Assembly (NCBI RefSeq): GCF_910596095.1
Contig: NC_056548.1
Coordinates: forward strand, 8,519,151 to 8,583,150
Reading direction: 5' to 3'
DNA from: Thunnus maccoyii
Lineage: Eukaryota; Chordata; Actinopteri; Scombriformes; Scombridae
Length of the DNA stretch: 64,000 nt
In this document: positions 35,396-47,794 of the stretch, piece after piece
Numbering within the stretch: position 1 is the first letter of the stretch
How the letters are laid out: the number at the start of each line of letters is the position of its first letter
Made by a program: the position numbers and the translations under genes
The notes under the pieces: generated by a model
Databases searched by the model: none
What the model saw: the letters and a program-made list of their open reading frames with translations, nothing else
What the model was told of the DNA's origin: nothing

Positions 35396-35639
35396 GTCTG
35401 AAAGGAGGATGACACAAAAAAATGCAAGGTTGATAAAGCCGAGGGGCCACAAGATGATTAATGGGACAAGGAAGAATGAAAACATATTTCTGCTCCACAT
35501 TTTCTTCGCTAATTTTTGCTTATTTCTTGTAAAATACTGATATTTTTGAGTCTCTAAGAAATGAAACAATCTGAGAAGCTAAGAGGGGAAATCCCTTTAG
35601 ATGGAAAACAAGTAAAATAACTTGCAAAGAAAGTACTGT

Positions 35640-35900
35640 GGAAGGACTTTAGAATGACGTTTCAGCAAATGTGTGCCTTCTTCAGAGCTTAGAGAAAGAT
35701 AACATCATAACATCATATTTATAGCATCCTGGGGCACCCAGATGTATGAGATCATGTACATGAAGTAAAAACACCATTGAATCATAGCAATCCATACAAA
35801 AGGAGGCCCCATTCAGTATCATTATTCAGTAGCATTCATCTGAAGTGGTATGCCTGCAACAAAGTTATCTGCAGTATAAATCAATCAGTCAGCTAAACAT
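35640..35900 (-). repeat. Interspersed repeat fragment with a hammerhead-like core
   Basis: Minus strand holds CTGAAGA, a short possible stem, then GAAAC within 35659-35685. That block order resembles the CTGANGA...GAAA core of hammerhead ribozymes found in Penelope-like elements. The AATGACGTTTCAGCAAATG...CCTTCTTCAGAG segment looks like a fish repeat I have met before. No reverse transcriptase frame is seen. Identity is tentative. Confidence 0.35.
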
Positions 35901-38900
35901 GAACCTTTTCAGCTGAGCTATGAGACTGTATAAAACAAGTGCAAAAAAGTTGTCTTTGGTGGAATATATAACCTGTGACAAAAGTTCGCAAGTGGACTGC
36001 ATCATTTTAAGGGGTCACCCAAGAAAGTTGTGAACCACTGAGACACATAAAGTTATTTGTTTTTTTGTTGTTTTTTTTAACCAGAGGTAGTAACTTTCTC
36101 TTTGTGATGAACTGATTGACACTCATTATTGGTGACAAGTAAAAAAAAAACAATTAAAAAAAACTTTACAGACTACCTCAGCAACACTTCCTTGCAAGAA
36201 ACAGACGCTGGATCTTATAACTCCTATAATGCAACTTAATAGTGTTTTTTATTAGACCTTGCCTGTTAATGCCCTCTTCTTTCAAACATCATGCCTCCAG
36301 CCTCAAATATTAGAATTCTCAAGTCAAACTCAAGATAATCATAAGACACCATCAGGCTCATTTTGTTCGACTAGAAAGCTCCTGCAGAGTCATAGAAGAC
36401 TTTATACAGTTGTAACATGATGAGTAAACTGATCTTAATCTGTAAAAACCAGAGAAGGCACACTTCAGTCCTGAAACTGCACTCACGAAGGCTCAGCCAA
36501 AACATCTGTGCATTTTCGTCCCCTGTGCTGAAGAAACTGATCAATCCTATCAAAACAGAATCCTGTGTGCAAACTCTCCCCTTTTTTTTGTAAACACTGA
36601 AACAGAATCAACAAAGAGGAAGAAGGTAAAAAGGCAAACCAGACAAAGAATGATCAGTTGCAAGAAACAAACTCATAGGTGTTATTGTGTTAAAAGTTTC
36701 CTGAGCAGTGACTGAAAATGTCTGACAGGCCTGAGCTCAGTCAGGCACAAAACATCAATCTTACTGAAAGCATGACAATTTAAAAGTTTTGCAATCAATA
36801 TGTGTAGCAGCTATGTGAGAGCGTTTTCTCTCCTCTTCCTCTTCAGTATCAAGTATATCTTAGATGAATGCGCTTGAACCGCCAGGACATTTAATCTCTC
36901 CCAGCGCTTAACAAACAAGTTTTTAAGCAGTAAAGTATAGTATAAAAAGTATTTCAGCATGTAATCCGGTGTTAAGTAAGTGGTGATATTTAGGATTTAG
37001 GTGTTTTAAGACAGTGAATCAGCAATCCTGCACAGTCTGACAAATAGCAGGCATGAACCAGCGTTTTGTTTTTTGTGAGTTGATTTTTACTGCAGATAAA
37101 TATAACATTTTTAATTATTTTTAACACACTTTTCCATGAGAGTGAGTGTAAAGAAGGCCTGATTTGAAGTTTTTTCATCTGTACTCTATTTTCAGTTCAG
37201 ATGGTCTAAAATCTGACTTAAATTGCTGCCACAAGTCAAACCTAATACGTATGCAAGTATGTAAGACTGCACTGACAGAATTATTATACCTTACTTTTAT
37301 GGCTGTTAGTTATCTGTAGAGGGTTTGCAGATGCGTCTTCCTCACAAGCTGATCATGGAAATGGTAGTTCAGTCCAACGAGCAGCGTCGAATAATTTTGT
37401 GAGAATGTTTACCATGATCACTGACTTTTTTTTAAAGAGGAAAGGATTTTCAGAAACAAAACTTTCTGCATTCCTTTTTTGTCACATGGAGGCACAGGGT
37501 GACGTTTCAGGAAGGTGAGGCCAATCCTCCTGAGGATTCACCATGAAGATGACAACTGATGTTTCTTTATTTACTGTACATTTTTCTATATCCTCGGGTC
37601 ATCTGCTACTCAAGTACACTTTAAGTTTTTTCTGATTTCCAAGTTATTTTTCATGTGTAACAGCACAGCAAGTGATGTGAAAAGAGACTGATGTTAAGCT
37701 GAGGCCTCGAAAGAGAGAAAAAAAAGCAAATATGTAAGATAATATCAAAAACAGAAGTTACCAGACACACTGACAGTGGACACTGAAAGCATGCGAAAAA
37801 TAAAGAGGAAGTATTTCAGATATGTTATCTTTCAAAGGGGTGGGACTAAAGTGTTCATCTATGATAACAGATGAACATGATGAAGTCTTACAGAGTGTTG
37901 AGCCTGAATTCAGTTTGCTTTGCCACTTTTACAAAAAAATCTTTCACAACCGCTGCTTTCAGTTTCATGAAATGTAATCTGACCAATGACTCGTTCTCAC
38001 ATTGCATGCAGCAAAACCACCAGTTGTCAGGTGATAATCATTCATGTCGCCAGAAAAAGAAGCTGAAGTATATTTGAACAAGGAAAACGGATGGTTCAGT
38101 TGATGTGTAGGAAGCTGTGTAATAGTCATTTGCACAGCAAACAGCGGTGTGTGTATGTGATTACGAGTAGTTTCCATCAAGCCTCCATGAGTTTGAGTCA
38201 CACTAGCTTCATTTCTCAAAGGGGATTTTTTAAGTTTGAGTATCACTTTGCTGTAGATGCACACTTCCCCAGAAGTGTGTAAGTGACACATGATACTGAC
38301 AACATCTGAGTTTAGAGTATCCCCCAATAAACCACAATGCAAGCAGTAATTAAGCGTAAAAGTCTAGTCTCTCTGTTTAATTGTCTTGCTCCTTGTGTCA
38401 GTCACTTGGTCAGTTTTAACCTTGGAATACAGATATGTATTTGTTGTCCACTTTATGATATGAAAAGACATGATAATGATAGCACTGAACTCTGAAGTAG
38501 ATATTCATGTCCACTTCAGAAAGAAATCTAAATATCTAAACACCATATGAACCATTGAACCATCACAACTGGGTGGCAAGAAAATGTTAAATCACTAAAT
38601 AAGAGGTTAGTTTTATGATTCTTTGTCTCAAATTCTTATCTGATATTTTTAACTGGTCAGTAAACACTGGAATATTTATTTTGTCCAGCAGATGTCAGTG
38701 TGACAACAGTGTATTCATCAGTCCTATAACATGCAGAAACATTCCTCTAAGGTTGATGATCATCTCAACAACTGTATTCTATGCTTTACTTCATCTAAAT
38801 GATAATTCAGGAGGAAATGTACTTCTTGTATTAATTTTGGCTGTATTTATACAATATTTACTGTTGTTAGTTTAATGACAACGCAAGACAACTCTGACAT

Positions 38901-39180
38901 TAACTCGGTCATTAACAAGATAGATTTTCCAAACTATTTGTATGTAAAAAAAACACAATGATGTCCAGAAATTATGTTCTTGGTAGAGAAAGTGAAAGAG
39001 CAGTGCATTTCCCTCACTTCATACCACCACTGAGGCCCTTCACCCCCAAACTGCTGCTCAGTGATCTGCAGATTATACTGTGGTTGACCTGGGCGTCTTC
39101 CGGGCGTGAAGGTGTGTAACTGTGTGAGTGTGAACAGGACGTTCCTGCAAAAGAGTCTGCATCTAAATTATACTTCCCTG
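35901..39180. other. Intergenic, upstream of syntaxin-11 copy 2
   Basis: No convincing exon found. The noncoding first exon of copy 2 should lie in this stretch; a possible minus-strand donor (CTTC then GTGAGT) at about 36484 is the only hint. A moderately GC-rich block at 39005-39170 may be another repeat fragment, unassigned. Confidence 0.4.
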
Positions 39181-39182
39181 GT

Positions 39183-39211
39183 TAATAATGATAATAATAA
39201 TAATAATAATA
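39183..39211 (+). repeat. (ATA)n microsatellite
   Basis: About nine AAT/ATA units with one ATG interruption. Confidence 0.9.
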
Positions 39212-39819
39212 GCGTACAACATGTTAGAAGCACACTTACTAGTTAGCAGGAAAAACCCAGATAAATCACTTTTATTTTGCTCTATAAACATGTTTTCATT
39301 TGTTTGTCAGTTTGCATTTCTGGATATAATAAAATAATTGCAAACTTTCATCAAAGCATTCATTTTATTGATTTCCAGCACCAAACTCAGCCTGAAAAAC
39401 ATCACAAATTAGAAGTTCTAGTTCAAATCTTGTTATCTCTTCAGTCAGTTGGTTCTAATTTGAGCAGCATGTTTTTTATTGATACACTGTGTTGCCTCAG
39501 TTTTAGATGTATACTGTTCACCAGTCAGGAACCAAGCATGTGATCAGGTGAAATCTAACTTGGCCTTGGCCTCGTACGCACTCCTCAATGCTCCTCAGTG
39601 GCTCAAAACTACCAGACTGAGGTACAGAAATACCAGAAAACAGTTCACAAATGGAACACGGATTTATTCTTAATTCAGGGCTGCAAATCTGCTAAACCGG
39701 AGGACAAAGGTCTATTTTGTACACGTTAACTTGAGAGCAGCCCACATTATTTGTCACATATTTGTGATTATGTTTGAATAAAATAGCATATTATAGCACC
39801 TTGTGTGAGTTTTTTAGCC

Positions 39820-40440
39820 ATCCTAATACTTTGATCCAGATTGTAATAACTCGACAACTAGGAGATGGTTGCTATGGCATTTTTTTTACAGATACTGCTC
39901 TCAGAGGCTGAATCCTAATGACTTTTGGGATTCCCTTATGTTACCTCTAATGCAACCAGCATGTTGACCCCGGCTTTTAGTGAAATTTCTTTACAACTAT
40001 TGGATGGTTTGCAATGAAATTTGGCACTGACATCCATGGTGCACAGAGGATGTCACTATGGTAATCCTGCCTTTTTCACTAGCGCCATCATGAGGTTGAC
40101 ATTTATAGTTTTAAGTGAAATCTCTCAACAACTATTGGATGGAAAACAATGACATTTATGTCCCACCGAGGATGAACCGTAAGGTCTTTGATGATGCTTT
40201 AGTTTTTAATCTGATGCCATCATCAAGTCAAAATTACAATTTGTCCAATACTTTGGTTTATAACAAAATACCTGCAAAACTAATGACATTCCCATCAGCC
40301 TCCTACTTGGGTTTAGTGCTAATTAGTGAAAGTTAATATACTAAACTAAGATGGTAAACATTGTAAACAATAAGCCTGCTTAACATCAGCATGTTAGCCA
40401 CCACTGTGCCTTATTTCAGCCTCATGGTCTACAGTCTGTT
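39820..40440 (+). repeat. Interspersed repeat family C, long copy
   Basis: Contains CAACTATTGGATGG twice, TGCAATGAAATTTGGCACTG, CAATTTGTCCAATACTTTGG, ACCTGCAAAACTAATGACAT and ATCAGCATGTTAGCCACC. The same order recurs in partial form at 44490 and 45050. Class unknown; it is a common fish repeat from memory. Confidence 0.7.
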
Positions 40441-40984
40441 TTAAGAAAATCTTATTACTCATAACTGTTGCAAAACAATAGGTCAGAAGACCAACATTTC
40501 CTCTGTAGATCCTCTACTTCCCCTCTTTCAGTATGTCTTGAAACATTACTTATAATATTAACATTGTTGGACAAATAAATTATTATTTTTGTTAACTGTC
40601 ATTTCTAGTTTTAATGTGATTATTTCTGTAACCCAGCATGTTTATTCTACAGTTATTTGTCCCTTTTTGTGTATTTTGTTTTTTCAGTAGCAAGTTAAAA
40701 CAATGCTAAAATGTGCTGTACTAAAAACTCTCATGTACCTTTTCTTTCGCTCTAATGATGCAACAGTTTTAAATTTCAATAGTAACACATACTGTAGAGC
40801 AGCAAGAACACCTTGAACCTAAAACTACAATATTGACGTTTTATTTATCTCATCCAGATTTTAGTGCAGAGTATGAAATGTTGACTTGGGAAAGAAAAAA
40901 AAACAACATCTGTACACATGTATTTGATATCCTGAAATAGAGAGAAATGGATACACGTGTGGACAAACTCGCTGAGACCCCCTG

Positions 40985-42590
40985 TGTTTTCAAACTTTAT
41001 TTATTTATATAGCACAAGTCAGATCAAATGCAACTCAAAGTGCAGAACATAAAGAGTTAAAAAGAACAATACAAAAAAATACTTAAATGAACAAAGTATA
41101 ATATAAAACTAATAATAAAATAAGAGATAAGAAATAACAGTAAAAGTGCAAGTTGAAATAAACACACACTAGATAAAAGCCGGGCTAAAAAGGTGTGTTT
41201 TAGATTTCTTTTAAAGATATCCACACTTTCTGCCCCCCTCAGGTCCTCCAGCAGGCCGTTCCACAAGCTGGGGCCAAAATGGCCAAAAGCGGCCTCGCTG
41301 TGGGTCTTAGACCGGACCCCAAGAACAACAAAGAGATAACTAACAGAGGACCTGAGGGTACATATCTTAAAACCATGTCAGACAAGTAGTCGGGAGCGAG
41401 ACCATTTAGTTATTTGTAGACCAATAAAAGAATCTTAAAATCAATTCTAAAACTAACAGGTAGCCAGTGCGGCGATTTTAAAACAGGTGTAATGTGTCCT
41501 CTCCTTCTGGTCCTGGTCAGCAAACAAGCAGCTGAATTTTGTACAACTTGAAGTTGATCTATGGCTTTTTTTGGTAGACCAGAGAGGAGAGCATTACAAT
41601 AGTCCAGCCTACTAGTCATAAAAGCACTCATCTCTTAGTATTGGCCTGGGAGAAAAACAGACACTCTCTGACAATATTTTTTATGAGATAAAAAGCAGAT
41701 TTCGTCACATTACGGATGTGGGCATTGAAAATTAAATTAGAATCTATGATGACACCTACGTTTTTAGCCTGGTGTCTGGGACTGAGTGCCAGCGACTTCA
41801 ATTTAGAAGTCAGTTTCGCTCTCTGTGCCTCTGCTCTGTACCTCTGTTTTATCCTAGTTGAGCTGAAGGAAGTTCTGAGCCATCCAAGCATTAATGTCTA
41901 AAATACACTTGTGGAGGGCGTCAATAGGGCTTGTGTCATCAGGAGATACAGCAATATAGAGTTGAGTATCATCGGCGTAACTGTGAAAATTGTTGCCATG
42001 TCTCCTGTTGACACTGGACCTAGGATCGAAACTTTTGGTATGCCACAGTTGTTGACATATTTTTTAAAGGAGTGTTCGTCGAGGGCAACAAAAAATTCTC
42101 TACCTGTGAGGTAAGATTAAAAACAGAGCCAGAAATGCCAACACATTTATGTAGTGTGTCTGAGAATATTGTGGATAACTGTATCGAATGCTGCACTCAG
42201 GTCAAGGAGAACAAGGATGGAGACTTTTTTTTGCTTCTAAGTTAATTCTAAGTTTGCTCACAACCTTTACCAAGGCTGTTTCTGTGCTGTCATGGGCCTG
42301 AAAACCTGACTGAAACATTTCAAAATTATAGTTTAAAGGTAAGAAAATCATTTAGTTGCTTAAAAACTAATTTCTCTAAAATTTTCCCAAAAGAAAGAAT
42401 ATTAGTCTAAAATTGCTGAGGACAGATGTTTTTCTTCAGGAGGGGTTTCACCGTAGCAGTCTTAAGTGTGGTTGGAAAAACACCTGTCTGTAAAAAATAG
42501 TTAACAATAGCTTGGAGCTCATCTGATAAACAGTTAAAAATTGTCTTATCACATTATATTGCCTCAGGCCTCGGGAGTTAGGTTGCTGTA
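40985..42590 (-). mobile_element. LINE, L2/CR1-type non-LTR retrotransposon, 5'-truncated and decayed
   Basis: On the minus strand, from high to low coordinates: TGVFPTTLKTATVKPLLKK and KILEKLVFKQLNDFL (about 42480-42370), LDLSAAFDTV (reverse transcriptase motif A, about 42195), and SYADDTQLY with the catalytic YADD (about 41970). These are followed by [46 protein letters not shown] and [17 protein letters not shown] (to 41410). A C-terminal WNGLLEDLRGAESVD lies near 41240. Frames shift several times and stops occur, so it is dead. No endonuclease domain remains, consistent with usual 5' truncation. The 3' tail near 40990-41040 has a TTTATTTATATAGC-like block. Confidence 0.85.
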
Positions 42591-43237
42591 ATCGGTGGAG
42601 AAAACATCAGCTGTTTTCAGTTACCCAAAGTAGTGACTCTAATTAATTCAACTGATTAGCTTCGTACCGAGGTTCACATAACAGCACCAGTGTCTGTGAA
42701 CATCTGATCAGATTAACATGAATGTCTGTCATGGGTTTGGAGAGGTCTCTCTGCTTGGCGATTTCCCAAGGTCTCACTTTGTTCAACTATGGTGACACAT
42801 CACTCTTGTTTGAAGTAAACCTATCCTCAGATTCAAATGACGAGGACCCTGTAGAAGAGTTTCTACTGGACTGTTGCTTTAATTAAATGTGGTTTTGTTA
42901 CAGAGATTATTTAAGTATATCCAAGTAAAAAGTCATATAAAAAAATTCTAAAAACTCACTATATTGTCTAGAATGAAGATATTTCTTCTCTAAAATTAGA
43001 CAAATTATTTTACTGAAAATGAGATCCGATCTAATGAACTTGAAGACAAACAAATGGTGAAATATTAGGAAAATTATTAGCCACTGATCCATGTTTGCTG
43101 AAAGTGATGTTGATAGTAAACTGAAGAAAACAGTGCCAAGAGAGGAATTGTGGGTCATGCTTCTTTTCACATAAAAAGTTTTGGGAATCACAGACCAATA
43201 GCATTTGTTTCAATAGTTAGGGTTTTTTCTTTATTGC

Positions 43238-43925
43238 CAGTGGTGGAAGAACTCATTTACTTTAATAAAAATATCAATACCACAATGTAAAAATACATCA
43301 TTACAAGTAAAAGTCCTGCATCGTACTTAAGTACAGAAGTATTATCAGTTTACTAAAGTAAAAGTACTCGTTTTGCATACAATTGGGCTTTGACTAATAT
43401 ATTAAATAAATTTAACAAATCACAATTTTTAAATACTGCATGAGTCAATGCATAAGCAGCATTTTAGTCGTGTAGCTGCTCGAGATGGAGCTAGCTTGAA
43501 CTGCTTTACTAGGGTCACACGATAAATCTGAGGGGTCTTGGGATGATAGATTGGGTAAGAGAGAATGAAAAACAGTTCTGCTACATTATGAATGTGGATT
43601 AATTTTTCAGAACTTTTCTTTAATCTTTGCAATTTTGTGAAACATTGGAGAGTTTTACCTCTTTGAGCCTCAAGCAGTTATTTATTTGATACCATGTGAG
43701 AGGAAACAACACAAGTCATCTGAAACATGACAAAGAGACACAAATACACACAGATTGTTTTGGCCACAAACCAAATAGTTTGATAACCACACTAATTTAA
43801 TATTTAACAATGCAGTGTAATTTATAGGCTTAACGTTATGTTATGAAATGTAACTAAAGCTGTCAATTACATGTAGTAAAGTAAAAAGTACAATATTACC
43901 CTCTGATATGTAGTGGAGTAGAAGA
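43238..43925 (+). repeat. Family B repeat interrupted by another repeat
   Basis: Starts CAGTGGTGGAAGAACTC, keeps CAATACCACAATGTAAAAAT, CATTACAAGTAAAAGTCCTG and GCATAAGCAGCATTTTAG. It resumes after the insert with ACTAAAGCTGTCAATTACAT and AAAAGTACAATATTACCCTC. The right terminal inverted repeat is missing. Confidence 0.7.
43512..43790 (+). repeat. Repeat inserted in the family B copy
   Basis: Opens GGGTCACACGATAAATCTGA, then GGGGTCTTGGGATGAT, TTTACCTCTTTGAGCC and CATGTGAGAGGAAACAAC. I recognise it loosely as a separate fish repeat. Boundaries come from where family B breaks off and resumes. Confidence 0.55.
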
Positions 43926-44159
43926 GAAAAGCACTGGCATGGTTGCGGTCAGGATGGCACACTCACACTGGTATGGTTTCCCCCTGCTAGCACTGGTTTT
44001 AGCCTTCCTGTCAGTAATATTGACAACTGGAAAACAGGAAAACACAGCAGGGATCATATCATATCTGCAATTGATACAGAAATCTCGTCTATGCAACAAA
44101 ATCATATTTGACAAAATGAACATTGGACACACGAGGACATACAGGCAAATTAAAGGGAA

Positions 44160-44465
44160 AACCTGAATCAATGATTGGAGAAACATCAAATTCAGATGCT
44201 TTCATGAAGAACAGAGAGGTGACTGAATGGTTTGATGAGAATGAAAACGATGTGAATCACATGCTTTGCCCTTCACAGTCACCGGATCTTAATCCAGTTG
44301 TACACCTAAGGAAGATTGTGGAGCAAAGTGTTGGACAGAGCTCTTCGCCATCATCATGAAAACACTAAATGAGGGCGTAGCTTTTGAAAAAATGGTGGTC
44401 ATTCCCCAAATAGAGTTCAGAGACGTTCTTCTCAAGGCTTATGGTGGCCCAACACCTTACTAAGA
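44160..44465 (+). pseudogene. Tc1-like transposase C-terminal remnant
   Basis: Reads SNSDAFMKNREVTEWFDENE, then HMLCPSQSPDLNPVVHLRK in one frame. After a frame change, VVIPQIEFRDVLLKAYGGPT follows, ending PTPY near the transposase C-terminus. The SPDLNP motif precedes the catalytic glutamate of the Tc1 DD34E triad (usually SPDLNPIE); here that position reads V, so the active site is lost. At least one frameshift. A dead fragment with no inverted repeats seen. Confidence 0.7.
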
Positions 44466-44489
44466 CACTCTTCAGCCATGCTAGCGATG

Positions 44490-44660
44490 TGGCTCTGTCC
44501 GTCAGTCCAACACTTTGGTCCAGACTGCTGGACTGCTCAACAACCATTGGAAGGATTGCCATGAAAATGTACACAAACATTAATGGCCCCCAAAGAATGA
44601 AGCCTGCTGATTTTGGTGATCCCCTGACGTTTCCTCTAGTGCCAACATTTGTGGATTTAA
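44490..44660 (+). repeat. Interspersed repeat family C, short copy
   Basis: Contains GTCCAACACTTTGGTCCAGA, CAACCATTGGAAGGATTGCC and TTTTGGTGATCCCCTGACGT, the left part of family C. It directly follows the Tc1 transposase remnant. Confidence 0.6.
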
Positions 44661-45049
44661 AGTCCGGATGAAACAGCATTTCAAGGGGTATCTAACCTCC
44701 GTATTGTAACGTATTTCCGAATGAAACAGGATAGACAGGTGGGACATAACTTTGGGAGGAATTTGATTTGAACATTGAAAAGTGGGCATGTCATAATGCA
44801 TCTTAGCTCTGTGCTGCTAAAAGTTCAAGATTGATTGATGGGTGGATGTCATGATATTTGAAATTGGTTGGTTCAAGCCTACGTAACCACACGTCATATT
44901 TTGTTTTACAGGAAAAAAACATGATTTGATTTTGATATAAAAATACAAAAGAAACTGATTTTTTGTAAATTTTTTGGCATATATTGTTAAATAGGTGCAC
45001 AATGTGACCAGGAATGTGATCTAAAATGGTTTAAAAGCCATTTTTCATT

Positions 45050-45420
45050 TCATCTCAACTTTACGTGAAATGTCTTGACAACTTTTGGATGGATTGCCAT
45101 GAAATTTGCTACACACATTCATGTCCCCCTCTAAAATGTAATAATATTGGTGATCCCTTAAATTTGAACTTGTCTAGTACTTAAATTAATGACCAAATAC
45201 CTGCAAAACTAATGGCTTTGTTTGGTGCTAATTAGAAAATGTTAGAATGCTAACCTGGTAAACTAGGATAGTGAACATGGTAAACATTATATCTGCTCAG
45301 CATGTTGGCGTTGTCATTGTGAGCATGTTAGCATGTTGACATTTAGCTCAAAGCACTGCTGTGCCAAAGTAGAGCCTCACAGAGCCATTAGCATTGACTC
45401 TGAGTCCTGTTCCTTTAAAT
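45050..45420 (+). repeat. Interspersed repeat family C, second long copy
   Basis: Contains TTTGGATGGATTGCCATGAA, CCAAATACCTGCAAAACTAA, GCATGTTAGCATGTTGACAT and TTTAGCTCAAAGCACTGCTG. Same block order and orientation as the copy at 39820. Confidence 0.7.
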
Positions 45421-46899
45421 TGTCATCCATCTCTATCTAAGAATCTCTCTAAAATGTCTTAATTTGATTTGATACATTATACCAGTGACTCAATTCAATA
45501 TATTTTTACGATACAATAAAGGAGTGCCTATAATGTGCCTTACACGTCCATATTTAATTTAATGATAAATATCATTCAACTTCATAAAAGCACATGAATA
45601 ACATTTGAATCAATTCAGTTTCGCCTGACTCATTGAACAACCACACATGATGTCAAAAACAGGAGATATCATGTCAGCTCAACAATGGCAGCGTTTGTTC
45701 CTCAAAATGTCCCGACCAGAACAATTGAGAACATAAAGGGTAGATTAATAAAACAATAATATAAATGGTTTACCCCCCAATAATCAAGAGTTTGAATTTA
45801 GCTCAATTTTAATGAAAGGTCAAGCTTTTCCGGCAGCTTTGTCTACTTCTTATGAAAGTCTTGGGAACGTAGACAACCTAAGAGAAGAAGAAGAGTGAGA
45901 CTGCTTTATGTGTTTGCTTGGCCTGCTCATGATATTCTGCCCACATGTCTCAGTTAAATCTCTAAATTACATTAAGTCTGTTTTGCTCCAGATTCGACCA
46001 GTCAGTTGATTTTCATTTTCAAGAAAACTTCTTGCTTTACTTTAAAAAAAAAAAAACCCAAACTTTTATAATTTCCATAAGCTTCCATACTGTTAAGATT
46101 TAATTTTATGACAATTACAGAAGCACATTGGCTAATCGGCAAATATACCTTGAATACTATAAATTTATTAAGATAACAACAATTACAAGGTTGACACATC
46201 AATCATTTCAGTGTGACTTGCTGCAGGAGTACCATAAATTTATATATCAAGCATGTTATGTGTGAAATTCTAAACAACATGTTGCAGCTTTTTTTTTTTT
46301 TGCTCTGGAATTAAATATCATACCTTCATTTCCACAATTATTCATACCACAGCTATCTGTGTACTTTTCAGCAATCTTGATTTTATATGTTTTTGACGAA
46401 AAAAAATAGCTTTTCTTTTTGGAAATATTAATAATGACCTCCTGGGTTTCAATCATCAAGTCTGCAATTTTAAGTGTATATAGTTGTCTGCAGCTCTTTT
46501 CCAGAAATAAGTGGTCATGGATGGTATAGGGAGTTAAATAAATCATTTATTTACCATTAATAAAGTTATTAATTATAACATGTAAACTCTTAATAAAGGG
46601 CGTCTTTTTAGAAAGTGGTACCAAAACATTTCTAAATAGAAAACATGCTATATGTTCGGCCTAATTAGCCTAATTAGCACTTACAGCTTTTTTCCCCCTC
46701 AAAACTTGTAGATGAATTGAATTTTAACTACACATTGCTTCGCTGTAATAAGTACTATTACAGAATTTGCTCACATCCATGTATGTTGCTTCTAAAACAA
46801 CCTTCTGTCATGTTGTGCTAAAGATGTACATCAGGGCTACAGCACTGTCCAAAAACTAGACAGGTGTGCACTTTGTTCACCATGAGGACAGCTGATGTT
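45421..46899. other. Intergenic, nothing recognised
   Basis: AT-rich, with an A-run near 46044 and a T-run near 46290. The many short open frames have no recognisable content. A continuation, 47063-47790, is equally empty apart from the run-up to the akap12 promoter. Confidence 0.4.
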
Positions 46900-47062
46900 C
46901 CGGTGTTACACCATATTTGGTGACCCATCAGATTATGTGACCCGCCCTGATATTCTTATCCTGACCGTAACCATCTCAATCCTCATGCCTAAACTTAACC
47001 AACCTGACCAACACTAGAGGTCACAGAATCTAATGGGTCACCAAATTGTATTGTATCACCGG
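46900..47062. repeat. Palindromic MITE candidate, about 43-bp inverted arms
   Basis: Left arm begins CCGGTGTTACACCATATTTG and runs through GGTGACCCATCAGATTATG. The right arm is its imperfect reverse complement (TCTAATGGGTCACCAAATTG, ending TATCACCGG), with about eight mismatches over 43 bases. The middle holds ACCGTAACCATCTC. Size and structure fit a small MITE; no family name. Confidence 0.7.
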
Positions 47063-47794
47063 CAGCAGTTACGTAAACACATTAATCCAAGAGGTGGTGA
47101 CTTATTCCTGTGAGACTGACCAAGATCCGGCATCAGGAGCAGCAACCAGTTTCCACTGTCATGAGCTGACATGACAAACCTGTAATGAAATTAGCTCGCT
47201 CATTTGTCCAAATGAATGTGCAGCTTCAACTTCCCCCCCTACAAAGTTCAAATTCAAGCTACCTACATAGGTTTAAGATGCTGATTAATACATAGTGTTT
47301 GTACAAAAGCAACAAAAATAGAATAATATGCTAATTGTCTTTATGATCAAGATGGTTTCTTTTATGTTCCCTTTTTGAAATCACACTAACTGAAAGCTCT
47401 GGATCACAATTTTGTTTTTTTTTTCCCTGTCAGGCAACTGTGTGGTCTGTTTATGGAAAATTAAGAAGTCCCTTTTGAAAACAAATGGTCGAAAATGATG
47501 AAATTCATTTGACAAATCTGCAAACTATTTAGGGTTTGCAGTCCAGCGCTTTAGTTTTAAGTCATTCTGCATCAAAGTGCAGCCTAAGAAGCAAGTCATA
47601 ATTATTTGATGTCTTATATCTGCATCCTGTTTCAGATTAAAGATTTAAATGTTGTTTTTTTCTGTAACTTAAAACACAACTGCCCCCTGAAGAGAACATA
47701 CAGCGGTGCAGGTTCATGCTTGTGCTTCAGTCATCTGAGGACAGGCTGTGTTTTCTCTGCAGAGTTTTTTCTTTTTTTCTTTTTTTGATGCAGC

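Noticed and set aside
35396-35569. 58-residue N-terminal extension of syntaxin-11 copy 2 with a hydrophobic segment
   Set aside because: It lies upstream of a good acceptor (CTTTCAG) two bases before the conserved MKDRL start, is absent from the family, and its hydrophobic run is pyrimidine-tract sequence read as protein.
44123-44359. Possible host gene with SPDLNP motif
   Set aside because: The motif and surrounding sequence are Tc1 transposase; the frame breaks and the catalytic glutamate is lost.
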